The notes: generated by a model not told the origin, from the letters alone. A stretch of DNA of 64,000 nt from Aggregatibacter segnis (GCF_003130075.1 NZ_NRCW01000005.1:38678-102677); one strand, 5' to 3'; counted from the stretch's first letter, positions 39,637-48,762 are shown. A program made the numbers and translations.

Positions 39637-40953
39637 ATGGCATTACTTTACAGCGACACCAAACCAAAGAAAAAGACCGAAAATTTCACCGCACACATTC
39701 TTTATTTGGATTATCAAGGCTTAGGCGTGACTAAAATTAACGGCAAAACCTGGTTTATTGAAAACGCGCTGCCGCAAGAAAGCGTAGAAGTTCGCGTATT
39801 GGAAGAAAAACGCCAATACGGTCAAGGTGTAGCACAGCATATTTTACGCCCAAGTCCTCAGCGCCAAACACCGCCATGCGTTTATTTTGAGCAATGCGGG
39901 GGGTGCCAAAATCAACATATTCCCATTGAATTACAACGTTCTGCCAAACAAACTGCATTGGTTCAACGCTTATCCCGTTTACAGCCGGTGCCTATTCATT
40001 TCACGCCGTTATTGCACGGTGAGCCTTGGCATTACCGTCGTCGGGTACGTTTAAGCGTATTGTTTGACAGTAAAAATCGCAAACTGAATATCGGCTTACG
40101 GCGTAAAAATTCACAGCAAATTATTCCTATCGACCATTGTTTGGTGTTGGAAAAGCCGCTGAATGATTTATTGCCCAAACTGACCGCACTTTTCGAGCAA
40201 TGGACAACGCCACAACAACTGGGGCATATTGAACTTGTTGCGGCAGACAATGGTATCGCCATGTTATTACGCCATGTAAAAAACATTACTGAAATCGACC
40301 GCACTTTATTATTACGGTTTGCCGAACAACACCAACTCATGTTATTTGTACAAGAACATGACAGCATTGAACATTGGTATGGCGAACAGCCTTATTACCG
40401 TTTGGGCGATGACATCACGTTGCAATTTGATATTCGCGATTTCATTCAAATTAATGCACAATTAAACCGTCAAATGATCGCAACGGCGTTAGACTGGTTG
40501 GAGCTTAACCAACAAGATCATGTGTTAGATTTATTCTGTGGCATGGGCAACTTCACCTTACCGATGAGTCGCAAAGTAAAAAGTGCGGTAGGAATTGAAG
40601 GCGTTTCTGCGATGGTGGAAAAAGCCCGCGCCAATGCCGAACGAAACGGTTGTCATAATGTCCAATTTTACCGAGCTGATTTGGATAAACCCTTTATCAG
40701 TCAATCGTGGGCGCAGCAACCCTTCAATAAAATTTTGCTCGACCCACCACGCACAGGGGCGGCATTTGCTTTAAATGCGCTCTGTCAGTTACAGGCTGAA
40801 AGCATCCTGTATGTTTCTTGCAATCCTGCAACACTCGTGCGAGATACGGAAATCTTGCGTGACGCAGGCTATCAATTGGATAAAGTCGCCATGATCGATA
40901 TGTTCCCACAAACCGGTCATTTGGAGTCGATAAGTTTATTTCGAAAAAGATAA
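39637..40953 (+). CDS. rlmD: 23S rRNA (uracil(1939)-C(5))-methyltransferase RlmD
   Basis: A 438-residue Fe-S methyltransferase. An N-terminal TRAM domain (VTKINGKTWFIENALPQE) is followed by 4Fe-4S cysteines in PPCVYFEQCGGCQNQ with a fourth Cys in IDHCLVL. SAM motifs are LDLFCGMGNFTLPM and the catalytic region LLDPPRTGA, VSCNPATLVRD with the nucleophilic Cys. Its order before relA matches E. coli. Three uptake signals lie inside, an unusually dense set for one gene. Confidence 0.96.
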   Translation: MALLYSDTKPKKKTENFTAHILYLDYQGLGVTKINGKTWFIENALPQESVEVRVLEEKRQYGQGVAQHILRPSPQRQTPPCVYFEQCGGCQNQHIPIELQRSAKQTALVQRLSRLQPVPIHFTPLLHGEPWHYRRRVRLSVLFDSKNRKLNIGLRRKNSQQIIPIDHCLVLEKPLNDLLPKLTALFEQWTTPQQLGHIELVAADNGIAMLLRHVKNITEIDRTLLLRFAEQHQLMLFVQEHDSIEHWYGEQPYYRLGDDITLQFDIRDFIQINAQLNRQMIATALDWLELNQQDHVLDLFCGMGNFTLPMSRKVKSAVGIEGVSAMVEKARANAERNGCHNVQFYRADLDKPFISQSWAQQPFNKILLDPPRTGAAFALNALCQLQAESILYVSCNPATLVRDTEILRDAGYQLDKVAMIDMFPQTGHLESISLFRKR

Positions 40954-40962
40954 GGATTCATT

Positions 40963-43191
40963 ATGGTCGCTGTGAGAGGATCTCATTTATTAAATCCTAA
41001 AGATTTTGAGATTGAAAAATGGTGCGCTAACTTGAATGTAGCGGAAAATGTCAAAGCCAACTTAATGACGGCATGGCATTATTCGCAACAGAAAATGACC
41101 TTGCGTGCCGAGCATCAGCAGGAAGAAGCCCATTTGCTGACGTTCGGCGTGGAAATGGTGGAAATCCTCAACAGCTTAAACATGGATGCCGACAGCTTGT
41201 TCACCGCCATGCTCTTCCCTATCGTACGCGATCAACTGGTAGATTTAGCCCAAATTGAAGAAGATTTCGGCGCGAATATCAGCAAACTGGTACGCGGTGT
41301 TATCGAAATGGATAATATCCGCCAACTCAACATCACCCATTCTGCCAGCAGCTTGCAGGTGGATAACGTGCGCCGAATGTTGCTCGCCATGGTGGATGAT
41401 TTCCGCTGTGTGATTATCAAATTAGCGGAGCGTATCGCCTTTTTGCGTGATGCCGAAAAAAATTACACGGAAGAAGAACGCGTCCTCGCCGCGAAAGAAT
41501 GTGCCAATATTTACGCCCCACTTGCCAACCGCTTAGGTATCGGACAGCTCAAATGGGAACTGGAAGATTACTGTTTCCGTTATCTGCACCCGGAACAATA
41601 TCGCGCCATCGCCAAATTATTAAAAGAACGTCGCCTTGACCGCGAACAATACATCGCCGATTTTGTCTCCGAACTTTCCGGTTATTTACAAGAAAATATC
41701 CCACAAGTCGAAGTGTACGGTCGCCCGAAACACATTTACAGCATTTGGCGAAAAATGCAGAAAAAGCACTTAGAGTTCAGTGACTTATATGACGTCCGCG
41801 CGGTGCGCATCGTTGTGCAAAAATTACAAGATTGTTACACCGCACTTGGCATTGTACACACCCATTTCAAACATCTGCCAAAAGAATTCGACGATTATGT
41901 CGCCAACCCGAAACCGAACGGCTACCAATCTATTCACACCGTGGTATTGGGTAAAGGCGGCAAGCCGATAGAAGTGCAAATTCGTACCCAACAAATGCAC
42001 GATGATGCCGAACTTGGTGTTGCGGCACACTGGAAATACAAAGAAGGCGCCAGCGCCGGTCGTAACGGCTACGAAGAAAAAATCGCCTGGCTACGCAAAC
42101 TCTTGGCGTGGCAAGACGATATTGCCGATTCTGGTGAAGTGATGGCGGAATTACGTAGCCAAGTGTTCGATGATCGTGTGTATGTCTTTACGCCAAAAGG
42201 CGAAGTCGTGGATTTGCCAACAGGCTCAACACCACTCGATTTTGCCTACGCCATTCACAGTGAAATCGGTCACCGTTGTATCGGTGCGAAAGTGGGCGGA
42301 CGCATTGTGCCGTTCACCTATCAGCTCCAAATGGGCGATCAGGTAGATATCATCACCCAGAAAAATCCAAACCCAAGCCGCGACTGGCTAAATCCAAACC
42401 TCGGTTTTACTCACACAGCAAAAGCCCGTGCGAAAATTCATGCGTGGTTCAAAAAGCTGGATCGTGATAAAAATATTCCGGCCGGCAAAGAATTGTTGGA
42501 AAGTGAAATCAACCGCTTGGGCATCAGCTTAAAACAAGTTGAACAACAAGCCTTGCCGCGTTACAACCTAAAAAATCTTGATGATTTATACGCGGGCATT
42601 GGCGGCGGTGATATTCGTATCGGGCCGTTAATCAACTTCCTGCAAAACAAATTCATCAAAATCTCCGCGCAGGAAGTGGATGAAGAAATCTTGCGTCACG
42701 TCAGCACCAAAAGTGCGGCCAACGCCCAACAAAAAACCGAACGCAAAGATTGTGTTATCGTCGAAGGCGTCGGCAACCTGATGCACCACATTGCCCGCTG
42801 CTGCCAACCGATTCCGGGCGACAGCATTGTGGGCTACATCACCATGGGGCGTGGTATTTCCATTCACCGTTGTGATTGCGAACAATTCCTTGAGCTACAA
42901 AGCGTTCACCCGGAACGTGTGGTGGAATCCCGCTGGGGCGACAATTATTCCAATGGCTTCCATCTCAACATTCGTATTGTGGCGTCAGATCGCAACGGCT
43001 TATTGCGCGACATCACCACCGTGCTGGCAAACGACAAAATCAGCGTACTCGGCGTGTCTTCCCGTACGGATACGAAGCGCCAAGTGGCAAACATTGACAT
43101 GCAAATTGAACTCAACAACGTAGAAATGTTGAGTAAGATTCTATCCCGTTTAGAAAAACTGGATGATGTCATTGAAGCCAAACGCCTCTAA
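40963..43191 (+). CDS. relA: GTP pyrophosphokinase RelA
   Basis: Ribosome-bound (p)ppGpp synthetase I, 742 residues. The pseudo-hydrolase domain has LFTAMLFP where active enzymes have His-Asp, so hydrolysis is presumably lost, as in other RelA proteins. The synthetase domain has YGRPKHIYSIWRKM, DLYDVRAVRIVV and PNGYQSIHTVV. TGS (VYVFTPKGEVVDLPTGSTPLDFAY), a zinc-finger-type region with RCCQPIPGD, and a C-terminal ACT domain follow. The start follows AAGGATTCATT, 9 bases after rlmD. Confidence 0.98.
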   Translation: MVAVRGSHLLNPKDFEIEKWCANLNVAENVKANLMTAWHYSQQKMTLRAEHQQEEAHLLTFGVEMVEILNSLNMDADSLFTAMLFPIVRDQLVDLAQIEEDFGANISKLVRGVIEMDNIRQLNITHSASSLQVDNVRRMLLAMVDDFRCVIIKLAERIAFLRDAEKNYTEEERVLAAKECANIYAPLANRLGIGQLKWELEDYCFRYLHPEQYRAIAKLLKERRLDREQYIADFVSELSGYLQENIPQVEVYGRPKHIYSIWRKMQKKHLEFSDLYDVRAVRIVVQKLQDCYTALGIVHTHFKHLPKEFDDYVANPKPNGYQSIHTVVLGKGGKPIEVQIRTQQMHDDAELGVAAHWKYKEGASAGRNGYEEKIAWLRKLLAWQDDIADSGEVMAELRSQVFDDRVYVFTPKGEVVDLPTGSTPLDFAYAIHSEIGHRCIGAKVGGRIVPFTYQLQMGDQVDIITQKNPNPSRDWLNPNLGFTHTAKARAKIHAWFKKLDRDKNIPAGKELLESEINRLGISLKQVEQQALPRYNLKNLDDLYAGIGGGDIRIGPLINFLQNKFIKISAQEVDEEILRHVSTKSAANAQQKTERKDCVIVEGVGNLMHHIARCCQPIPGDSIVGYITMGRGISIHRCDCEQFLELQSVHPERVVESRWGDNYSNGFHLNIRIVASDRNGLLRDITTVLANDKISVLGVSSRTDTKRQVANIDMQIELNNVEMLSKILSRLEKLDDVIEAKRL

Positions 43192-43219
43192 TAACAATAA
43201 AGAAACAAAGGAAAACCTA

Positions 43220-43576
43220 ATGGACAAAACGACGGGGCTAACCCACTTAATTAAATCAACCCAATATTCCATGCAAGGCTTAAAAAGTGCGGTCAAATAT
43301 GAAACTGCTTTTCGCCACGAGCTTTTCTGCTGCCTTTTCATGATTCCCTTGGCATTATGGCTCGGTGATGATGCCATTGAAAAAGCGCTGATGATCGGTT
43401 CCGTGTTGCTAGTATTGGTCGTAGAACTGCTCAACAGCGCCATCGAGGCCGTAGTGGATCGTATCGGCACCGAGCACCACGAACTCTCCGGCCGCGCTAA
43501 AGATCAAGGTTCTGCCGCCGTGTTTATTGCACTGGTTATTGTCACGATAACCTGGGCGTTCATGTTGTTTAATTAA
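43220..43576 (+). CDS. dgkA: Diacylglycerol kinase
   Basis: A 118-residue inner-membrane enzyme recycling diacylglycerol to phosphatidate. The ATG at 43220 (MDKTTGLTHL) is preceded by AAAGGAAAACCTA and fits the family, while the open frame upstream overlaps relA. The catalytic region is VVELLNSAIEAVVDRIG, with three membrane helices and the basic YETAFRHE start. It ends at a dyad of uptake signals. Confidence 0.96.
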   Translation: MDKTTGLTHLIKSTQYSMQGLKSAVKYETAFRHELFCCLFMIPLALWLGDDAIEKALMIGSVLLVLVVELLNSAIEAVVDRIGTEHHELSGRAKDQGSAAVFIALVIVTITWAFMLFN

Positions 43577-43577
43577 A

Positions 43578-43606
43578 AAATGCGGTCAAAACTGACCGCA
43601 CTTTGA
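43578..43606 (+). terminator. Uptake-signal-type dyad after dgkA
   Basis: TGCGGTCA and TGACCGCA are perfect inverses; one side is an exact uptake signal (ACCGCACTT 43595-43603), the other a one-base variant. Confidence 0.6.
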
Positions 43607-43703
43607 TCTGTTCCCGTAGCGGCAACTCATTGCACGAAATCAATGGAGATTCTGTGGCGTTAAAGCAAGCTAAAATAGCGAACACATTTTGTTAGGAGAC
43701 ACC

Positions 43704-44102
43704 TTAAACTGTCTCCTTTATTTTTGCTTGAAGCCCGGCTATAGCCTTGCATTCATCCTCGCTATGTTTACCCTTAATGGCGATGGATTGTAAAAACGCT
43801 TTAATATCTTGTAATTGTGAAATTTTCTCTTCCACCAACGTCAGTTGCTTAAGTACCAATTTGTCCGCATGATAATGGTCGGCGGTGTGAAATTTGAGTA
43901 CGTTAAGTTGTTTAATATCTTCCAAAGAAAAACCAAGCTGACGACAATTTTTAATGAACATAAGCAGTGCCACACTTTCTTCATCATACGATCGATAACC
44001 GTTCAGCTGCCGTTTTGGTTCCGGTAAGACGCCTTGTTTTTCATAGTAACGAATGGTTTCTAAGTGAATCCCGGTACGTTTACTCAGCTCATTGACTTTC
44101 AT
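43704..44102 (-). CDS. MerR family metal-type regulator
   Basis: A 132-residue MerR protein. I start at the ATG at 44102 (MKVNELSKRTG) with GGGGGAGGAAGAA upstream. The helix-turn-helix is ELSKRTGIHLETIRYYEKQGVL, followed by the family RQLNGYRSYDEE. A long coiled dimer helix precedes the C-terminal metal part. Potential ligands are the His cluster in FHTADHYHADKLV, a Cys in KNCRQLGF and one in SEDECKAI. The ZntR-type twin cysteines at the C-terminus are missing, so the metal is open (Zn, Ni or Co are candidates). It is divergent from a CDF transporter and most likely controls it. Confidence 0.88.
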   Translation of the reverse strand: MKVNELSKRTGIHLETIRYYEKQGVLPEPKRQLNGYRSYDEESVALLMFIKNCRQLGFSLEDIKQLNVLKFHTADHYHADKLVLKQLTLVEEKISQLQDIKAFLQSIAIKGKHSEDECKAIAGLQAKIKETV

Positions 44103-44144
44103 TTCTTCCTCCCCCAAAATTTTTACCATTCTAACAAAAAATAC

Positions 44145-44175
44145 TTGATCCCGTAGTCCCTACGGGCTTTAAGCT
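44145..44175 (+). promoter_or_regulatory. MerR-type promoter of the CDF gene
   Basis: TTGATC and TAAGCT are separated by 19 bases, the overlong spacer that MerR activators correct. Inside the spacer region CCCGTAG-TCC-CTACGGG (44150-44166) forms a perfect 7-bp operator dyad. Confidence 0.8.
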
Positions 44176-44178
44176 GTT

Positions 44179-44203
44179 CCTTACTTAAACAAATTAAGTA
44201 AGG
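44179..44203 (+). repeat. Perfect 10-bp inverted repeat at the CDF ribosome binding site
   Basis: CCTTACTTAA and TTAAGTAAGG flank ACAAA. The right arm ends in the AGG that begins the Shine-Dalgarno AGGAAGG, so a folded mRNA could partly hide it. The distance to the start codon is 10 bases. Confidence 0.75.
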
Positions 44204-44213
44204 AAGGAACGAG

Positions 44214-44855
44214 ATGCCACATCAACACAAACACGAACATTCACACGCTCATACACCAGCAAATAAAAAGATTTTAAGCACCAGTTTGGTCATTATCAGC
44301 AGCTATATGATCATCGAGTTTTTAGGTGGCTATTATTTTAATAGCCTCGCCTTAATGGCTGACGCCGGGCATATGGCAAATGACAGCCTATCGTTGCTCC
44401 TCGCCCTCATTGCTTTGTTTTTAAATGCACAAAACCAAAAAAAGTTCGCGCTGTTAAATGGCACTTCTCTGATTGTGGTGGCAGTATGGATTTTGGTGGA
44501 AGCGACTGAACGTTGGCAATACCCAACGACAATGTTGGCGTTGCCTATGCTAGGCGTTGCCATCACTGGACTCTTGGTAAACATTTTCGTAGCTTGGCTA
44601 ATGATGAAAGGCGATCATGAAAACTTAAACATCAAAGCCGCCTATTTACACGTATTAGCTGACCTGTTTGGCTCACTGGTGGCAATTATCGCCGGATTAA
44701 GCGCATGGCTACTAAACTGGCAATGGGTTGACCTTGTCGCCAGCAGTATTTTAAGCCTACTAATATTGCGAAGCGGTGCTTCTGTTGTCTATCAAGCCTG
44801 TAAAGCATTACGAAACAATGAATCGCATTTTGATACAACACCACACCAACATTAA
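44214..44855 (+). CDS. Short cation diffusion facilitator (CDF) metal transporter
   Basis: A 213-residue membrane exporter of divalent metal. A His-rich start (HQHKHEHSHAH) is followed by about six helices. Metal-site residues are in ADAGHMANDS (helix 2) and HVLADLFGS (helix 5), giving the HxxxD pattern. Typical ZitB/CzcD proteins have about 300 residues with a cytosolic C-terminal domain; here that domain is absent and the protein ends soon after helix 6 with a short His tail. The reading frame ends cleanly at a terminator, so this looks like a real short form. The MerR gene upstream is the likely regulator. Zinc is likely, but Ni or Co are possible. Confidence 0.88.
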   Translation: MPHQHKHEHSHAHTPANKKILSTSLVIISSYMIIEFLGGYYFNSLALMADAGHMANDSLSLLLALIALFLNAQNQKKFALLNGTSLIVVAVWILVEATERWQYPTTMLALPMLGVAITGLLVNIFVAWLMMKGDHENLNIKAAYLHVLADLFGSLVAIIAGLSAWLLNWQWVDLVASSILSLLILRSGASVVYQACKALRNNESHFDTTPHQH

Positions 44856-44870
44856 AAAAACTGTAACAAA

Positions 44871-44908
44871 AAAGACCGCACTTTTTATCAAGTGCGGTCT
44901 TTTTCTTC
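44871..44908. terminator. Uptake-signal dyad terminator between CDF gene and ftsX
   Basis: AAAGACCGCACTT and AAGTGCGGTCTTT pair perfectly around TTTATC and run into TTTCTT. It lies between convergent genes and is symmetric. Confidence 0.92.
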
Positions 44909-44922
44909 TGTGTTTTTATCCT

Positions 44923-45855
44923 CTAACCTTTCTTATCCAACAAGCGAATATAACGTGTGGCCGATAACCATGCGCCGATGTAACCCATAATGACGCAAAC
45001 CACGAGTAAGAAAAGGAATTCCACCAATCCTAAACCGTTTAAGTTGAAATTGACGGCAAAGATATCGGTCACATATTTCACTGCACCGGTAAAATAGCCA
45101 ATGGTGAGGCTACTGAAAATACACGCGAAGAAACCACCGAGCGCGGCATAAATCATGCCTGTATAGAGGAATGGTCGAAGGATGAATTGATCGGTAGCGC
45201 CGAGCAATTTCATCACTTCAATGTTTGCTTGGTTGCTGTAAACGTCAGCGCGAATGCTGTTGCCGATCACCAAGAAAACGGCAACCGCCATCAGCACGGT
45301 ACAGAAAATGGCCACATGCGCCACTAACCACGTCAGGGCGGTCAGTTTTTCTAACCAATCGTTATCCAAACGGACTTCTTGAACACCTTTGATTTTATCC
45401 AAGTTTTCCCGTAATTCATTACGTTGTTGCGACTCGTTAAACGCTTTGGTCGGTTTAATCATCACCACTGCCGGCAACGGATTATCATCCAACACGTCCA
45501 ACTCTTCGTTAAAACCTGACCAATGGCGAAACTCGTTCAAACTTTCCTGACGAGAAATATAATTTAATGATTCAACCCCTTCTTGCTGACGGATTTTTTC
45601 CACCACCAAGTTGTCATCCTCTTCCGACAAGTTTTTATGTAAATACACGGTCAGTTCACTTTCCGGATAAAACTGCGTGGTGGCGTGATGAATATTTTTC
45701 CAAAGCAAATAGCTCACGGTCGGAATCGTTAAAGAGACGGCGATCACCAACACGGTTAGCAATGTGGCAAACTTACGTTTCAATAAATCCGCTAACACCG
45801 CACGCAACACGTACACACTTTGCACGCCAAAAGGGAAATTCAAACGAAAACTCAT
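44923..45855 (-). CDS. ftsX: Cell division protein FtsX
   Basis: A 310-residue permease-like partner of FtsE that activates periplasmic amidases through EnvC. One N-terminal helix (FATLLTVLVIAVSLTIPTVS) precedes a periplasmic domain of about 110 residues, then three helices with the NIEVMKLLGATDQFILRPFLYTG region between. It is the last gene of ftsY-ftsE-ftsX, 8 bases after ftsE. Confidence 0.96.
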   Translation of the reverse strand: MSFRLNFPFGVQSVYVLRAVLADLLKRKFATLLTVLVIAVSLTIPTVSYLLWKNIHHATTQFYPESELTVYLHKNLSEEDDNLVVEKIRQQEGVESLNYISRQESLNEFRHWSGFNEELDVLDDNPLPAVVMIKPTKAFNESQQRNELRENLDKIKGVQEVRLDNDWLEKLTALTWLVAHVAIFCTVLMAVAVFLVIGNSIRADVYSNQANIEVMKLLGATDQFILRPFLYTGMIYAALGGFFACIFSSLTIGYFTGAVKYVTDIFAVNFNLNGLGLVEFLFLLVVCVIMGYIGAWLSATRYIRLLDKKG

Positions 45856-45863
45856 GTTGTCTC

Positions 45864-46514
45864 CTAGCGTAAATAACCTTGCTCAAGCACCAAGCAAGGT
45901 TTTGGTTTTTGTTGCACGATGCCCATGTCATGAGTCGCGATTAACACCGTCATACCGAGACGATTGAATTCTTCAAATAAATTGAAGATCTCTAAGGAGA
46001 GTGCACTATCTAAGTTCCCGGTAGGTTCATCTGCCAACAATAATTGCGGTTTATGCACCACGGCACGCGCGATATCAATGCGTTGTTGTTCACCACCGGA
46101 CAAGTGTGCTGGCAAGTGATTTGCACGATCACGCAATCCCACACGATCCAATGCTGCCAACGCACGGCTATTGGCATCTTTCGGATGTTGTCCGGCAATA
46201 ATCAATGGCAGCGCCACGTTATCCAACACGGAACGATCCGACAATAAGCGATAATCTTGATGCACCATGCCAATTTGACGACGTAAAAACGGCACTTCAT
46301 GGTGGGATAAACGGGTAATGTCGTGCCCGTTAAACCAAATTTGCCCACCATTGGCACGTTCCATGCCCATAATTAATTTCAGCAGGGTACTTTTCCCTGC
46401 ACCGGAATGCCCCACCAAGTAGGTCATGCTACCCACCGGTAAATGAAAGCTTAACCCTTGCAGCGCCGGTTTTCCGCCCAAATACGCTTTACTCACATTT
46501 GCAAATCGAATCAT
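45864..46514 (-). CDS. ftsE: Cell division ATP-binding protein FtsE
   Basis: A 216-residue ABC ATPase working with FtsX at the septum. Walker A GHSGAGKSTLLKL, ABC signature HLSGGEQQRIDIARA, Walker B LLLADEPTGNLD and IATHDMGIV are visible. The order ftsY-ftsE-ftsX is conserved. An uptake signal (46547-46555) lies in the gap to ftsY. Confidence 0.97.
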   Translation of the reverse strand: MIRFANVSKAYLGGKPALQGLSFHLPVGSMTYLVGHSGAGKSTLLKLIMGMERANGGQIWFNGHDITRLSHHEVPFLRRQIGMVHQDYRLLSDRSVLDNVALPLIIAGQHPKDANSRALAALDRVGLRDRANHLPAHLSGGEQQRIDIARAVVHKPQLLLADEPTGNLDSALSLEIFNLFEEFNRLGMTVLIATHDMGIVQQKPKPCLVLEQGYLR

Positions 46515-46554
46515 TTTTCTTCTCTAAAAAAACACGTCATTTTTGAACCGCACT

Positions 46555-47910
46555 TTATTCCTCTTCATGAGCAAATAAAGCGTCAATAAATTCTTCCGCG
46601 TTAAATTCTCGTAAATCTTCAATTTTTTCACCTACGCCGATATAGCGGATCGGCAAATTAAACTGGTCGGCGATAGCAAAAATCACGCCGCCTTTTGCGG
46701 TACCATCCAATTTGGTTAAGCTAATGCCGGTAAGCCCAACGGCTTCGTTAAATAACTTAGCTTGGCTAATGGCATTTTGACCGGTACCCGCATCTAGCGT
46801 GAGCATAATTTCATGCGGTGCACTTTCATCGTATTTTTTCATCACGCGCACGATTTTCTTCAGCTCGTCCATCAAGTTATTTTTATTTTGTAAACGACCG
46901 GCGGTATCCGCAATGAGCACATCAATATTACGTGCCGCCGCTGATTGCATCGCATCAAAAATCACCGATGCCGAATCGGAACCGGTGCTTTGTGCCACCA
47001 CCGGAATGTGATTACGCTCGCCCCACACTTGCAACTGCTCTACTGCGGCGGCACGGAAGGTGTCGCCCGCCGCCAACATGACAGATTTGCCTTCCATTTG
47101 GAATTTACGCGCCAGTTTACCGATAGTGGTAGTTTTACCTACGCCATTCACCCCCACCATTAAAATCACATAAGGCTTTTTGCTGCCATCAATGCGTAAT
47201 GGTTGCGCCACCGGTTTTAAGATCTCGCCCATTTCCAATTTAAGTTGTTGGTATAAGGTATCTGCGTTTTGTAACTGCTGACGGGTCGCATGTTGCGTTA
47301 AGTTGTTGATAATTTTTGTGGTTGTCGGCACCCCGATGTCAGCGATGAGGAGCTGTTCTTCCAATTCTTCAAACAATTCATCGTCGATTTTTTTACCAAA
47401 AAAGAAACTGCGGAAGCCTGCCCCAATATTTTGTTTGGTTTTCACCAAACCTTTGAGTAATCGACTGAAAAAGCCACCTTCGCTTGGTTTTTCTTGTGTT
47501 TCCACCATGTCGGCAGCGGCGCTTTCTTCTTCGTGTTCTTCCGTTTCAGCAACAGATTCATCTTCAATATCCACCGCACTTTCGATGCTTTTTTTGACTT
47601 CCTCAGAGGATGGCGCAAGCGTCCACGCTTGTGCCGTTAGTTTTTCCTCTTGAGAGGCCTCTACTTGAACGTCATGGCTTTCAGGCACAAGCGTGAACGC
47701 TTGCGCCATTGATGTATCTTCCGTTAATGTATTTTCAGTCTCTGCTTCATCTGAAAGTGCGGTCGTTTTTTCTGCCATTTCTTGCACTTCAGATTCATTA
47801 GGGAGCTGTTCTTTTGACGCCGGTTCTTTCGGTTCCGTTGATTCTCCTTGTTTATTTTTGCCTAATCCGAACCAAGACCAAAATCCGCCTTTTTTCTTTT
47901 CATCTGACAT
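46555..47910 (-). CDS. ftsY: Signal recognition particle receptor FtsY
   Basis: An SRP receptor GTPase for cotranslational membrane targeting. I start at the ATG at 47910 (MSDEKKKGGFWSWFGLG), whose amphipathic basic start fits membrane binding, giving 451 residues. An acidic domain (about 20-145) contains two related segments, AQAFTLVPES and AQAWTLAPSS. The NG domain follows with VGVNGVGKTTTIGKLA (G1), DTFRAAAVEQL, DTAGRLQNK and TKLDGTAKGG. Two uptake signals lie in the acidic domain. It is divergent from rsmD. Confidence 0.96.
   Translation of the reverse strand: MSDEKKKGGFWSWFGLGKNKQGESTEPKEPASKEQLPNESEVQEMAEKTTALSDEAETENTLTEDTSMAQAFTLVPESHDVQVEASQEEKLTAQAWTLAPSSEEVKKSIESAVDIEDESVAETEEHEEESAAADMVETQEKPSEGGFFSRLLKGLVKTKQNIGAGFRSFFFGKKIDDELFEELEEQLLIADIGVPTTTKIINNLTQHATRQQLQNADTLYQQLKLEMGEILKPVAQPLRIDGSKKPYVILMVGVNGVGKTTTIGKLARKFQMEGKSVMLAAGDTFRAAAVEQLQVWGERNHIPVVAQSTGSDSASVIFDAMQSAAARNIDVLIADTAGRLQNKNNLMDELKKIVRVMKKYDESAPHEIMLTLDAGTGQNAISQAKLFNEAVGLTGISLTKLDGTAKGGVIFAIADQFNLPIRYIGVGEKIEDLREFNAEEFIDALFAHEEE
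47612..47707. repeat. Two 24-bp near-palindromes within ftsY
   Basis: GGCGCAAGCGT-CC-ACGCTTGTGCC (47612-47635) and GGCACAAGCGT-GA-ACGCTTGCGCC (47684-47707) each pair with themselves with one mismatch and with each other. They encode the related A-Q-A-(W/F)-T-L segments of the acidic domain. Confidence 0.8.
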
Positions 47911-47989
47911 AAATTGCCCACTCTTGTTTAAACTTGATAAAATGCCGCTCATTCTAGCAAAAAAACACATCATTTTCCTGCCGATTTAT

Positions 47990-48574
47990 ATGAAAAAAGC
48001 AACAACACAACAAAGCACAAAAGGCGAAGTACGCATTATCGCCGGCTTATGGCGCGGGCGAAAATTGCCTGTGCTGCCATCCCAAGGCTTGCGCCCTACC
48101 GGCGATCGTGTAAAAGAAACCCTATTCAATTGGCTCATGCCTTATATTGTTGACAGTGAATGCTTAGACGGGTTTGCCGGTAGCGGTTCTCTTGGCTTTG
48201 AAGCGCTTTCGCGCCAAGCGGCAAAGGTGACCTTTCTGGAATTGGAAAAAGCCGTGGCGCAGCAGTTAAGCAAGAATATTCAAACCTTAAAATGTGCCGA
48301 TCGCGCGCAAGTCGTCAATCAAAACAGCCTGCACTTTTTAAATAAGCCGCAAAATCAACCGCACTTTGATGTGGTCTTTCTCGATCCGCCCTTTCATTTT
48401 AATTTAGCCGAGCAAGCCATGGTTTTATTAGCGCAAAACAACTGGCTGCGTCCACAAGCCTTGGTTTATGTGGAAACAGAAAAAGGCAAGGAACCGAACG
48501 TACCGGAAAACTGGCATGTGTTAAAACAAAAAGACAGCGGGCAAGTAAGTTATCGGTTATATCAGGCGGAGTAA
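47990..48574 (+). CDS. rsmD: 16S rRNA (guanine(966)-N(2))-methyltransferase RsmD
   Basis: Methylates G966 of 16S rRNA. The ATG at 47990 (MKKATTQQSTKGEV) gives 194 residues; the open frame before it is antisense to ftsY. Conserved parts are VRIIAGLWRGRKLPV, LRPTGDRVKETLFNWL, the SAM motif CLDGFAGSGSLGFEALSR and catalytic VVFLDPPFHFN. It is divergent from ftsY, as in E. coli. One uptake signal is inside (48358-48366). Confidence 0.96.
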   Translation: MKKATTQQSTKGEVRIIAGLWRGRKLPVLPSQGLRPTGDRVKETLFNWLMPYIVDSECLDGFAGSGSLGFEALSRQAAKVTFLELEKAVAQQLSKNIQTLKCADRAQVVNQNSLHFLNKPQNQPHFDVVFLDPPFHFNLAEQAMVLLAQNNWLRPQALVYVETEKGKEPNVPENWHVLKQKDSGQVSYRLYQAE

Positions 48575-48762
48575 TCTCCGCTTTTTTTTCGCTAAAATCG
48601 CAACAACTTCACAACATTTTTTTAAGATTTCACCCTATTAATTCACGTTTCATTTATATTTTTTGTATAAAAAAAACACACTCCTCATACCACTTGCTCA
48701 TCATCATAATTTTCTCACTCTCCATTTGACGGCATATTTGAAAGGAATACACTTAGCTCGTC

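Noticed and set aside
47693..47989. N-terminal extension of rsmD
   Set aside because: It is antisense to the ftsY acidic domain, and the family start is at 47990.
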